Part shown: piece by piece, positions 10,612 to 20,699 of the stretch
Layout of the letters: each line of letters starts with the position of its first letter
Position numbering within the stretch: position 1 is the stretch's first letter
NCBI GenBank assembly: GCA_947396885.1
Contig: OX377203.1
Location: forward strand, 29,329,253 to 29,393,252
Length of the DNA stretch: 64,000 nucleotides
Reading direction: 5' to 3'
DNA from: Heligmosomoides polygyrus polygyrus
Lineage: Eukaryota > Nematoda > Chromadorea > Rhabditida > Heligmosomidae
Translations under genes and position numbers: made by a program
The notes under the pieces: generated by a model
What the model saw: the letters and a program-made list of their open reading frames with translations, nothing else
Told to the model about the DNA's origin: nothing
Database searches by the model: none

Positions 10612-10900
10612 TTAGAGCGCAGGGAGAACTGTCGAATCGAACAGGTGGGCGCGTAGATCGGAATCCGAGAGTTGGTCGATAGCCTCTTTAAGAGACCCAT
10701 AGGCCGACCACGCAGCCTTCCTCCTTCTTAATAGTTCTTCCTTCATATCGTTGTCCATGTTGATAGAACGGCCTAGGTACACGTATAATGTTGTTTCCGT
10801 CAAAGGCTACTTCTATTATACCGGCGTCAAGCACCTGTTTCGCCGGTGCCTGACGCTGGTATAATAGAAGTAGCCAGAGACCATTGGACTTCATTTACGG
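10612..10900 (-). pseudogene. RTE-like RT fragment with internal palindrome
   Basis: Minus-strand sequence encodes the RTE thumb-region signature YVYLGRSINMDND, RRRKAAWSAY and LRAHLFDSTVLPAL, matching the same segment of the RT at 3882-5177. Upstream on the minus strand, the segment that would precede this signature (FMKSNGL) is separated from it by a 71-base palindrome. Only about 90 codons survive. Nothing here could be expressed as an enzyme. Confidence 0.7.
10805..10875. repeat. 31-bp inverted repeat hairpin inside RTE fragment
   Basis: The arms are 10805-10835 and 10845-10875, with 29 of 31 bases complementary and both mismatches giving G-U pairs in RNA. The loop is nine bases. The right-strand arm looks like part of the RT coding sequence, so the hairpin probably arose by local inverted duplication. 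Confidence 0.85.
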
Positions 10901-11662
10901 CAAAACGGGTCACTGAGCATCCCTGGCCGCTCGTTCTCCTGTTGATTTCCTGGCCTGTCTGTAAAGTTCACTGTGTGTATCAGGGATGTGCGGAATTTCC
11001 GTGCCGTGTTCCGAATTCCGATTTTCGGCCGTTCTTGTCTTCCTGTTCCGTTCCGTGTTCCGCTCTCTTTTGGTCCGGAAGACGGAGCGGAAATGGTGAC
11101 TCATCACCCATTGACTGTCTTGCACTGACTATTCACCTTCTGAACGCAAACGAAAGGCTGAAGAAAGATATTGACCATGCGTCACCTTTGTGATTGTGTT
11201 GCCAAACCGGTAGTACACCCTGTCATCGAAACAGTATGATAACTAAATTGGATTCTTTTCGTTTGTTGAAACTATAAAAGCTAAGGTGCCACCTAACAGT
11301 ATAAAGCCACAGAAGGTTTCACGAGTGTTTGAATCAAGAATCAAATTCCTTATCCGGAGCGCATATCTCTTTCCCCAACAATCTAAAGTTTTGCTTGGAA
11401 CACCAATTCCAGCCAGAGATTTATAAGCGCTTTCAATAGGGAACGTTGGATCTTTCCTAGTCGGAGGAGGCCATGCGGTGTCCTGCCTCCCATCCCCCCT
11501 CCCTTAGCTTGTGCTAGAGCTTCGGCTACTGCAAATTGATAGTATAGTGCCCATGCGAACTCCGGGCTGAGAGTGTCGTGTCGTGAGATGCTGATCGCAA
11601 CTGTAACCTGAGCGTCGGCCCTCCCAATTAGGAAAGGTCCGGAACATTCAATATGAGCGGTT

Positions 11663-11679
11663 AAGTGTTGAGTGTCGAA
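11663..11679. repeat. 17-bp target-site duplication of RTE, left
   Basis: AAGTGTTGAGTGTCGAA, repeated exactly at 14823-14839. A perfect duplication of this length argues for a recent, target-primed insertion. Confidence 0.9.
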
Positions 11680-14600
11680 GGTGGCGATGTCCGTTCCTCC
11701 ACGTGGTGCCACTGGAAACTGCTCGCTCTGCGAGCTAAGCTAATCACGGACATTCGAATGCAGGCGACAGGCCATTGTGACAGGCCGGCCTACGAAAACC
11801 CATGTCACATCACATGGTGTATGATAAGTCAAGTTTCTCGAGATAGTGCTACGGCGTCCGCGGGAGCCGACGCGCACTCGCAGAGCCCGGCGAGTGTGAG
11901 AAGTATGCGAGGGTCCCTGATGCGAGGACGGCATCGGGGGGCAACTGAGCTAGTCCGAAAGTCCCGTAACGTAAGCAGGACCCGCGTGGCTACGCTGAAT
12001 GTGGGTACGTTGACGGGCCGCTCGTGCGAGTTGGTTGAAGCACTGGAGCGAAGAAGAGTTGATTTCTGTGCGGTGCAGGAGACGAGGTGGTCCTGCCGCA
12101 AGTCAAGGGACATAGGACGTGGCTTCAAGGCCGTTCTATGTGGAAGTCCCAGGACCACCAGCGGTGTCGGAATAATCGTCTCCGAACGATTTCGTGACTC
12201 GATTGTAAGCGTCGAGCGCTTTGACGATCGATTGATGAAGATCGTTGTCGCCGCTAAGGAGCGACTCTATCACTTCTTCTCTGCGTATGCTCCGCAGACT
12301 GGCTGCTCCGATCAAGCCAAGGATGAGTTTTGGAACCTGCTTGATGAGAAGACAGCAGAGGTACCGTCGAAAGATGTCATCATAGTCGCTGGTGACCTTA
12401 ATGGGCACGTAGGTGCTGCGAAGGATGGGTACAGCTGTCATGGTGGTTTCGGATACGGGTCTCGTAACCCCGATGGTGAGCGTATTCTTGAGTATGCGGA
12501 ATCGCATAGCCTCACCATTGTGAACACCGTTTTCCGAAAACGCGACTCCCACCTCATCTCATATTATAGTGGGAGCTCCAAGTCTCAGATAGACTTTGTG
12601 CTTGTGAAGGATCGTGACCGAAATCTCGTCACAGACGCGAAGATCGTGCCGTATGAAACGGTCGCCCCACAGCATCGTCCGCTGATCTGTACTTTGAAGA
12701 TCGCCTCTCCGAGGCTGAAGCAGGTCGAGCGATGCGGTGCTGCAAGGATCAAGTGGTGGCGAATGAAAGAGAAGGAAGCAGCTGTGATTTCTCGCGTGCG
12801 GTTACCGACAGTTACGACTGTCGATGAAACTTGGAAGAAAGCAACCGACGCGATACGCCAAGCTGCAAGGTTGGAACTCGGCACTACGAAGCCTGGACGA
12901 CGCAAAGTCGACAAGCAGGCATGGCTGTGGACAGACGATGTGAAAGCGAAAGTTCGAGAAAAGAAGTCGCTGTATCATGTGTTTCTCGGCGACAGAACAG
13001 CCGACAACTGGCAGGAGTATCAGAAGGCGAAGAAGGCTGCAAAGAAAGCCGTGGCTGTTGCGAAAGCCACTCATTATGGTGATGTCTACCGAAAGCTCGA
13101 ATCGCGCGATGGTGAGCGGTATTTGTACCGACTTGCTAAGACCCGCCATCGTCAAACCGAGGACATTGAAAAGTTTGTTGGCATCAATGATGAGAGCGGC
13201 CATCTTCTGACAGACCGCAAAAAGGCACTGAAGCGATGGCGTGATTACTTTGAGGAAACTTGCACTATGGAATTTCCTCATCCGGCCATCCCTTCTGTGG
13301 CTTCTGTTCACGGTCCCGTTCGCAAGATCACCGTGGAGGAAACAGAAGCGGCTCTAAAGAAGATGAAGCCCGGTAAGACGACAGGGCCGGATGATCTGGC
13401 AGCCGATGTTTGGAAGTCGAAGCTCTGGTATCCTGCTGAGTGGTTGGCTGAGTTCTTCAACCAGGTAGTAAAGGAGAAGAAAGTACCGGAGTGTTGGCAC
13501 AACAGTACGACGATTCCGATTTGGAAGAAGAAGGGCAGTCCTGCGGACTGCTTCAATTACCGTCCGATTCGCTTGCTTTCGCACAGCATGAAGATCTTCG
13601 AGCGAATCCTCGATAGACGAATCCGTGAAATCGTCAAGCTCTCCGACAACCAGTGCGGCTTTGTGTCTGGTTGTGGGACCATTGATGCTATACACGCCGC
13701 CCGCCTCCTGGTGGAGAAGCATCGCGAGAGACAGAAGCCGGTGCATATCGCCTTTCTCGACTTGGAGAAGGCCTTCGACCGCGTACCGCGTGAGCTTATA
13801 TGGTACGCCTTGCGACGACACAACGTACCTGAGGAACTTATAGAGTGGGTGCGGATGCTCTACTCTTGCCCAAAGAGTAGAGTGCAAGCTGCAGCTGGAA
13901 CCTCAATGGAGTTTCCCATCTCTGTTGGGGTGCACCAGGGTTCTGCGCTTTCTCCACTCCTCTTTGTTGTCGTCATGGATGCCATTACGCGAGATCTTCA
14001 GCAGCCTGTTCCATGGACGCTGCTTTATGCTGATGACGTGATGCTCGCTTGCGAAGTGAAAGACGATCTCGAGCGGCAGGTGCAAGCTTGGTGCGACCGT
14101 CTGGCGAGGTTCGGACTCAAATTGAACGTCAAGAAGACCGAGTATCTAACGACTGACGTGAACGAGTCCGGCTCCATTAAGATTAACGGTACTGAACTTG
14201 CACGCACTTCGGTGTTTAAATACCTGGGATCAGCAATAGCGTCTGACGGCGGTCTGATGGTTGAAGTGAACTCACGCGTGAGTGCAGCTTGGTCCAAGTG
14301 GCGTTCGCTGACTGGCGTGCTCTGCGATAGGAGGATACCAGAGCACCTGAAGTCGAAGATTTACAGAGCCGTCGTGCGCCCGGTAGCGATGTACGGCGCT
14401 GAGTGTTGGCCTGCGACTAAGGAAGTTGAAACACGCCTCAGCGTCATGGAGACGAAGATGCTGCGCTGGACGGCTGGAGTCACGCGCATGGACCGCATCA
14501 GAAATGATGCTATTCGGCAGAAGTTCGGTGTCGCGCCGATAGCGGACAAGATGCGCGAAGCTCGCTTGCGATGGTACGGCCACGTTCTGCGTGGGAAAGA

Positions 14601-14822
14601 AGACAGCGTCCGCAAGATTGGCCTTGAGTTGGAAGTATCTGGAAAGCGGCCTAGAGGACGCCCGAAGCAGCGTTGGTCCGATACGTTACACACGGACATG
14701 AAAGTAGCTGGTGTCCACCCTGATCAAGCGCAGGATCGGGAAAGGTGGCGTCGTAACACCAGAAGAGCGGACCCCGCGACGATGCGGGACAAACGCTGAA
14801 GAATAAGAAGAAGAAGAAGAAG
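11680..14822 (+). mobile_element. Full-length RTE-clade LINE, apparently intact
   Basis: A 3.14-kb insertion bounded by a perfect 17-bp duplication. It has a short 5' leader (78 bases before the first ATG), a single long frame encoding endonuclease plus reverse transcriptase, almost no 3' UTR, and a 3' (AAG)n tail from about 14802. Short total length, compact UTRs and a microsatellite tail instead of poly(A) are typical of the RTE clade. It sits inside an older hAT-like element. Confidence 0.92.
11758..14799 (+). CDS. RTE ORF2: AP endonuclease + reverse transcriptase
   Basis: The protein nicks target DNA and copies the element's RNA in place (target-primed reverse transcription). It has 1013 codons from the first in-frame ATG at 11758; the frame is open upstream, but the 5' flank before 11680 belongs to the target site. 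Residues ~76-315 form an APE-like endonuclease (TLNVGTLTG, QETRW, GDLNGHVG, SQIDFVLV, QHRPL). RT covers roughly residues 540-830, with FNYRPIRLLS, motif A LDLEKAFDRV (~668), HQGSALSPLLF and the catalytic LLYADDVML (YADD at ~757-760). The C-terminal RLRWYGHVLR and RGRPKQRW blocks are standard for RTE/BovB-like proteins. No stop or frameshift, so it may still be active or only recently silenced. Confidence 0.93.
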   Translation: MQATGHCDRPAYENPCHITWCMISQVSRDSATASAGADAHSQSPASVRSMRGSLMRGRHRGATELVRKSRNVSRTRVATLNVGTLTGRSCELVEALERRRVDFCAVQETRWSCRKSRDIGRGFKAVLCGSPRTTSGVGIIVSERFRDSIVSVERFDDRLMKIVVAAKERLYHFFSAYAPQTGCSDQAKDEFWNLLDEKTAEVPSKDVIIVAGDLNGHVGAAKDGYSCHGGFGYGSRNPDGERILEYAESHSLTIVNTVFRKRDSHLISYYSGSSKSQIDFVLVKDRDRNLVTDAKIVPYETVAPQHRPLICTLKIASPRLKQVERCGAARIKWWRMKEKEAAVISRVRLPTVTTVDETWKKATDAIRQAARLELGTTKPGRRKVDKQAWLWTDDVKAKVREKKSLYHVFLGDRTADNWQEYQKAKKAAKKAVAVAKATHYGDVYRKLESRDGERYLYRLAKTRHRQTEDIEKFVGINDESGHLLTDRKKALKRWRDYFEETCTMEFPHPAIPSVASVHGPVRKITVEETEAALKKMKPGKTTGPDDLAADVWKSKLWYPAEWLAEFFNQVVKEKKVPECWHNSTTIPIWKKKGSPADCFNYRPIRLLSHSMKIFERILDRRIREIVKLSDNQCGFVSGCGTIDAIHAARLLVEKHRERQKPVHIAFLDLEKAFDRVPRELIWYALRRHNVPEELIEWVRMLYSCPKSRVQAAAGTSMEFPISVGVHQGSALSPLLFVVVMDAITRDLQQPVPWTLLYADDVMLACEVKDDLERQVQAWCDRLARFGLKLNVKKTEYLTTDVNESGSIKINGTELARTSVFKYLGSAIASDGGLMVEVNSRVSAAWSKWRSLTGVLCDRRIPEHLKSKIYRAVVRPVAMYGAECWPATKEVETRLSVMETKMLRWTAGVTRMDRIRNDAIRQKFGVAPIADKMREARLRWYGHVLRGKEDSVRKIGLELEVSGKRPRGRPKQRWSDTLHTDMKVAGVHPDQAQDRERWRRNTRRADPATMRDKR

Positions 14823-14839
14823 AAGTGTTGAGTGTCGAA
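14823..14839. repeat. 17-bp target-site duplication of RTE, right
   Basis: Exact copy of 11663-11679, directly after the (AAG)n tail. Confidence 0.9.
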
Positions 14840-15248
14840 ATTTTGGCATCTTACTTGTCAGTGCATTCTTTGCGTCTAAACAGTTTCTTCCTATTTACAG
14901 AAAATTTTTGCATAAACTTCGATTTCTTACATTAGATAGCAATGTTTGAAAGGTCATCTTAGTAATAATGCGAAAACAAGGTTTTTTATTGTTATATTTT
15001 GCTGGAAAAGAGTTGCATGCTGCCTTCCGAATTTTTTGACGGCAAATTAGTTATTACTACCATTATGGAGATATACATATGTATGTTTGTGAAGAATTAA
15101 AAGAAGTAATGTGTTTTGAGTTATTTCCGTTTCCGTGTTTCGTATTCCGGTTTCCGCCCATTCTTAAGCTCGATCCGTCTTCCGTGTGCCACTTTGCTCG
15201 AAAAAATTTCCGCACATCCCTGGTGTATATGTATGGTGTTTATGCAAT

Positions 15249-15340
15249 GTTACTGTTTTTAGAGCTGAAGAAGTGCTTGAAGCCCGAAACGTTGTCAATA
15301 AAGGATTGACCATGTCGAGCTTCACTATCACAAATTCGAA
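15249..15340 (+). ncRNA. Penelope-like 3' end with hammerhead-like motif
   Basis: CTGAAGAAGTGCTTGAAGCC at 15265 is followed by CGAAACGTTGTC, then AATAAAGGATTGACC and GTCGAGCTTCACTAT. The order CTGANGA, stem II, GAAAC, GTTGTC fits the hammerhead ribozyme core. The downstream flank matches that of the minus-strand motif at 20172-20203, so both are ends of one repeat family. Penelope-like elements are known to carry such motifs. Stem II is imperfect here (GTGCTTGAAGCCC), so catalysis is uncertain. Confidence 0.5.
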
Positions 15341-18300
15341 TTTATGCTCTTAAAGCACAAGGAACCAACGATTTTAAGGAGAAAAAACATGAAATTGCGA
15401 AAATAATCACAAGGTCAGAACCGCAAAAATTTCAGTGCTTCTGAATGCATAATTTTGGCACGATAATGGCTTCCAGAAGAGGTTCGACGCTCGCGTCCTT
15501 TGATTCCTACTCTGTGCCAAGCTCTGATATCGAAAGTGCCGCTAAATAGTATCAAGTATGGCGAGAAGTAGGGTGGCAAAACACCTTGCGATACCTGTTG
15601 TCCGTGGGCCAAGTAGGTGGAACACGGGCAATTATGTAGCTCGAAAAGCCACCCAACCACATACCTCTTCCTCCAGATAGGAAAGGATGAATGAATTAAT
15701 TCTCTGGGGTATGTCGAGCATGTCTTGCTTCAAGTCGCTGAACAAAATGTTTTATAAATACTGAGAATGCAATAGGTATGGTGTTTTTGCCGTTTGTTGC
15801 ATGGTACGGTACTGTAGAGACGCCGTGTTATGTATTATTACTGCTATTATTGGTATTCTGTTAGTTAGACAGGTTCTTACCGAAGGTTTGAAATTTTCGC
15901 TTGTAGCTGAACATCCTTGAAATGCGATTAAATATATGGTTTGCTCTATTGAAACAGTTATCCGAGTGGTGGAACATTTCTAAATGTCCCAGTGCATCCC
16001 ATGTACGACTCGTTGAGCATGAGTTGCTTAATGTGGAAAGAACACATTGGGACACATCGACTTAGCCGCATGTTCTGCCAGTGTCGCCAAGGAGGGACTG
16101 AGGAATAGACCGGCGCCTATGCTAGCATTGCAAAGAACGAGGGTACCGTTGGTCGGTGGCTTCAGATGTTCAGAAGAGGGGCCCACTCTGACGTAGACGG
16201 TTAGCAAAGGGGAGAAGGTTTGCTTGGAAATGAATAGATGGTCACAGCTGGCACACAGCTGTGCCTCGATCAATCACAGTGATCATTTGAAAGAATTCAG
16301 CGGATGATATGGGTTACCCTTTCGGAACGTCGGCCTTGCTTGGGCTCCGCTACATTCAATTACGAGGGGCGAATGCCAGGACCAAAGTATTGCTCCGCAT
16401 GTGTATTTCTAGTTTTACAATTTGTGGCCTTTCAAGAATCGTCTGCCAAAAATGAGCACCGATAGCCAAATCGGATCTCGTAGCGAATGGTCGGAGCAGC
16501 CTATGCAACGACCGGAAAACGACCACCATGCAACTCGCATAGTTTAGGGAGAATCGCAATTGGGCGCTTTGTAGTAGAGTTTCGGTAACTATATGTTGAA
16601 GAAAATTTTAATTACCAAGCGCACTCGAAGTGCAGAGGGAACGAGATTTTAAGGTGGGTCTTTGTCATCATATATCGCGTTTATTTAGCATTAACAATTA
16701 GCTTGTAAGTAAAGCTTTGTTGGTTTTGGTAGATTTGTTCTCGAAAACCGTAACTCTGCCCAAAAACTACCTTTTCATCCAATCTACTATAAACGCTATA
16801 CTTTTGCCTACGTGAGAGGAATATAGGATGACACTGTCTTAAAATAGGGAGGCGAATGGAGCATCATATTATTTCATGAACATTACCTTCCTAACTAAGA
16901 CATCCAGATGTTCGAAAAAAAACAGTAGTTTTGAAAAGAAGTTTGACGAAGATGTCCTAACATGTATGTCGATGATCTTTCATGAACCCTTCCAACTTCA
17001 AACTTTACAGCTTCAGATTCGTGTAAACTTTGTCAGCCTATCCGCCCTTTTAATGTGTAAAAGGAAGTAAAAGATCAGTTGCGCTGTGGATGGATGGACT
17101 CCACGTGTGCACCTTCTCTGTCAAAAATGGAAATTTAAGGAAGGAATACCTCTGCACGACTTGTTCGGAGGTCTACATCCGATCACGTCTGTCGGCAGCC
17201 CTCCTTGGGTGAGCGGATGCGGCTTTCAAATGTTGTGCATCTTGTTAGCCTAAGATTTGTGAATAGCAGCAATATATTAAATTTGCACACTGTTAGCCAC
17301 CTCTTTAGAGAGATGTATTGAGTCGCATGTATGAAAAGCTTTGTATTTTCACTGTTCCTTAGTCTTGCAGATTCTGCTGTTGCAGTTGCCTACCTTGAAT
17401 TCCACAAAACTAAAACATATGGCGTTAGATGTGTCAGAAGCATGCATTCTTAAAAGAAGATGTTGAAGTTATCCAAAGGTGATTAGAAATCTTTAGGATC
17501 ATTATATTTAGAAAGAGCATGTTTCTACTTTCTAATGAGTGCAAAACTTTCATTGGTAGGATAAGTTTAGAACGTAATGTGCCATACATCATGAACACGC
17601 AAAACCGGCAGGACTTTTCTATCAACCTATTTTTAATTTTGCCACCTTTCCAATATTTCTTACTATTTCTGCTATTTCCATGTGTTTTTATTTTATTTTT
17701 TTTGATTTTCTATTTCCATCTCTTCTACAAATGGACATGCTTCAGCTTGCAGAACGAGGAAGGAAAGGTAGGAATTGCTGAAATCAGGCCAGTACTTTCC
17801 TCTGTCCACGGGTATCTACTGACGTCGCTTGACGGTCCGCGGACTGCTCCCTGAGGCCCTCCGTCGGTAATTTTTCATCGCTGACTTCTTCGATGAGGTG
17901 TAATAAGCAGGGTGTTCGCGTGCGATGTCCTGAGGGTTCGTCTCCGAAAACACACAGCGTCTGCCGCCTGACTGAACGTCTAGTGAACCTTGGTTTCTCT
18001 AATCTCCGGTCCTCACGTCAGTTTCTTTGGTTTCACCGTCGAGACGCTGGGAGCTGTGATGCGCATAGATCACTGACTTATGATGTTCCTAGTCTTTGTT
18101 TTCGACGACGTCTACCATCCTGACTGTCGACTCCGCCGAACGGCGTCCCAGTCAACTCGGTTCACTTACATGTGCTGCCGATTTTTCAGCAGTTCAAAAC
18201 AGAGGTATAAACAACAAGAGGAGCGATTAAACTCGACTAACTGGTTTGTCCAGATGCTGTGCTGGGCTGAGAGATGCGCCACGAGATTCATTCAAAGCAC

Positions 18301-20009
18301 TAAATCTGGGAAATAGCTGCTGTCGAAAATAGCGTAGGGTTCCTTGGGAACGCTTTAGATTGTGCAGCTGGGACCTCACTGCATGCGCACAACGAATTCG
18401 TCTTCATTTTCTAGCCAGCATTTGTGTTTTTACGCAGTGAGATTCATTCAGTTTTGCAATGTGCTGACTCTTTTCGTCAAAAAAGTTAATAGTGCTTTTA
18501 AAAAGAAGTGCAGAATTATGAATTAGTTTATCCCAGAACAATGTTGCACCTCAGCCGCTCTATTGAGAGAGAAATATATACGCTCTGAGAACAGCTTATT
18601 AGCTAAAATAGAAACCATTGGGTCTAAAGGTCTTTTCTTACAAGAACCATAACCTCCTTCTTCACAATTCTAGGCCTCTGGAGTCGATGAATTTGTTCAG
18701 GAGTCACCATTTTTGTAGAAATTAGCCTCTGTCGTCAGATAGATCTAGGCACTAACTCAGGTGCTATTTAGCTCTGCAAATATGTAGGTGCAAACCAAGT
18801 TATACGGAGTGCTGCTTTGCTGGACAGTCACCTCTGGCAGGGTCTTAACCGCTCGGTTTTTTCTTCTCGCTGTTTGCAAGCAAATGCAATGCATCGACAG
18901 TGGTACATTGTGACTTCATACTCGTTTGTACCTCGAAGTGGAAGTCGCCGTCGTCACTCACTCAATCACGCTTGCCTGCAGCTCAAGACTGTTGCCCTTC
19001 TCTATGAAATGTCTGATGCCGAAGTTGCACACACTGGCCGTTGCTGGAAATATCCTACCTAAGCGCTATTTGTGGGCTCGATTTGTTCCTTCAGTTATAG
19101 CTTCTATTTCAGAAAAAAACTCCCAAAATTAGCAAGATTTTGAGCATGCTTCGATATTAATTAACCACCTAGAGCAGCTAATCCTGCGTATGCTAACGTT
19201 TTTAGAAAAATATAAATCTCTGTGTTCAGAACTTCTGAGCAGTAGCAGCAGTATGCAATCCGATTTTATTCTTGGCTTTTTGGATTTTTTTTTGTAAAAT
19301 GTTAGGTTTAGAACTTCGGATCTATCCTGGTCGGAGGGAGAACTACTAGAAAAGCAGAACAAACCGAACAGTGTGTCCTGTCGGGACCAGGAAGTTGCAA
19401 GAAGAGGTCCCTTTCGTGACTCAGTTCAGTGTTGCATCGCTGGGAAATATTTCACCATCAATGTTGACGTCATTCATCAACAGACCGAGTGAACTGCCCC
19501 CCCCCCCACTAGGACAGACCCAAAATTTCTTCTGAGATGTTACGATGCTTGTTTAAGCGATACACCTTGCACTTGATTCATGCCGACTGGACTTCGGCCA
19601 ACAGCTGTTCGCCCAAAGCGTAAACCAGTCTTCTGCTCGTCAAGTTGAGCACCACCAAAGAGAGGTTAGCGTACTGCTGGCAACAATTTACATCTCGTAA
19701 GTGACCACGCACCTGGTTAGTGCCACCACAGAATCGGGGAATCCTACAAGGCGTGTGATCAGGCAGCAAAACTGCATCCTGCAGCCACCCTTGCACGACT
19801 GCAACGACGCAGAAGCAGGTAGGTTCCTGATCGTCCCTGCTCCTACCGCACATACTCTGCTACATTTGCTAATAGTGTGCCGCTTAGACACCGAATTAAG
19901 AGCTCTTAAATAACAAGTACAGGTCATCCTATGCGTTCCGATCGCACACAACATCCCGATTTCACGGGCTGATATGGAAAATCATTGGAGGATACTGCAG
20001 ATGTTGCGT
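15341..20009. other. 4.7 kb without a supported gene
   Basis: Only short open stretches occur. On the minus strand at 16028-16273 and 16356-16559 two broken frames (for example SDLAIGAHFWQTILERPQIV) look slightly like the protease region of BEL/Pao-type LTR retrotransposons, but too little is left to assign. A C-homopolymer run lies at about 19498-19507. Nothing else stands out. Confidence 0.4.
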
Positions 20010-20101
20010 GCACTCAAACAGCGCAGGAAGCGTAATGACCTAGCATCCTGCCTGGAAAGCAGAGGTTGCGAGTTTGAATCCCGCCTAGTGCAAGAATTTT
20101 C
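20010..20101 (+). tRNA. tRNA-like sequence, probably pseudogene or SINE head
   Basis: Acceptor ends GCACT and AGTGC can pair. CAGCGCAGGAAGCG resembles a D-arm/A-box, CTGC-CTGGAAA-GCAG forms an anticodon arm (GGA, which would be serine), and GCGAGTTTGAATCCCGC forms a T-arm with a B-box. Spacing between D-arm and anticodon arm is irregular and pairing is incomplete, so a functional tRNA is unlikely. It lies just beyond the 3' end of the Penelope-like fragment on its right. Confidence 0.4.
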
Positions 20102-20171
20102 TGTTTTGCAGCAAAGAAAATTTTCAAATCGACTTTGTAATAGTGAAGCTCGACTCGGACAATCCTTCATT

Positions 20172-20203
20172 GACAACGTTTCGGGCTTTAAGCCCTTCGT
20201 CAG
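20172..20203 (-). ncRNA. Hammerhead-ribozyme-like core
   Basis: On the minus strand: CTGACGA, an extra A, stem II GGGCT-TAA-AGCCC (five perfect pairs), GAAAC, then GTTGTC. The short AC/GT stem III with the scissile position after the final C is compatible with the minimal hammerheads described from Penelope-like elements. The bulged A and weak stem I leave activity open. Confidence 0.5.
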
Positions 20204-20417
20204 GTCTAAAAAAGAGTGACACTGCACATCTTTACAACAACACTATCCAACAGATGGTCAGCTTTACAGATGGACCTGGGAACCACAGGGGAAGGATGGG
20301 CCAAGGCTGTTCAGTGATGCGTTTGGCCGTAAATGAAGCGCAGTAGTCTTTGAGATACTTGTATATCCGAGTGGGTATTGACCCTTCTCTCTGTCACCAT
20401 GTCGCCATCATTGTCGC

Positions 20418-20663
20418 CTACCCTTGTAGGGTGATAGGCCTCATTGCATTCTTCATTTCCTCTCTCCGATCTATTATTGGTGGTTCCCAGTGCTTTACCT
20501 CCAGCACTTGCTTGGTCTTCCTCTTCACCGGGTCTGTCAGATTCCTGTGGAGAATCAAAGCTCCCAGTTGCGGCAGCGGATCTTGTGCTTTAAAGTGCGG
20601 TGTTTTGAGAATGGGTTGTCTACGTAGCGTTGGGCTACGCAGAGCTCTCAGGTGTTCCTCCAC
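20418..20663 (-). pseudogene. GIY-YIG endonuclease fragment of a Penelope-like element
   Basis: Eighty-two codons that begin VEEHLRALRSP and end in EPPIIDRREEM. The EHL-R-L segment, the middle LGALILHRN strand and the terminal E-x-x-W-x-P-x-I-x-R-x-E pattern match the second half of GIY-YIG endonucleases of Penelope-like retroelements. The GIY and YIG strands are missing upstream, where an in-frame stop occurs. Assignment rests on this pattern and on the hammerhead-like motif downstream. Confidence 0.55.
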
Positions 20664-20699
20664 TCTCTTTTAAACGTGTTTTAACGTCAGATAACTCAG

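Larger units (their letters stand above)
10981..15222. mobile_element. hAT-like element with TTCCG-rich ends, split by an RTE insertion
   Basis: Left end CAGGGATGTGCGGAA at 10981; right end TTTCCGCACATCCCTG finishing at 15222, an inverted match. Flanking octamers are GTGTGTAT (10973-10980) and GTGTATAT (15223-15230), 7 of 8 identical, fitting an aged hAT target duplication. Both sub-terminal regions are rich in TTCCG/CGGAA words. Removing the RTE inserted at 11663-14839 leaves about 1.08 kb, so this was a non-autonomous element. A minus-strand open stretch at 11383-11660 shows no recognisable transposase domain. Confidence 0.65.
20143..20680 (-). mobile_element. Penelope-like element, 3' fragment
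   Basis: Reading on the minus strand, a GIY-YIG-like endonuclease C-terminus (20663-20418) is followed by about 200 bases and then a hammerhead-like motif (20203-20172) and a terminal region shared with 15265-15340. This order (endonuclease, then ribozyme-bearing end) is that of canonical Penelope-like retroelements. RT is absent, so the copy is strongly 5'-truncated. Confidence 0.6.

Noticed and set aside
11665..11757. Extension of the RTE frame upstream to 11665
   Set aside because: That start is a GTG within the target-site duplication; the first ATG in frame is 11758.
12136..14699. Minus-strand frames of 100-177 codons
   Set aside because: Antisense shadows of the RTE ORF2.
17519..17854. 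Hydrophobic plus-strand frame as membrane protein
   Set aside because: Its hydrophobicity comes from a T-rich tract at about 17620-17720; no splice or family evidence.
20010..20101. Functional tRNA-Ser gene
   Set aside because: Anticodon arm is short by a pair, D-arm spacing is wrong and no long variable arm is present; kept only as tRNA-like.
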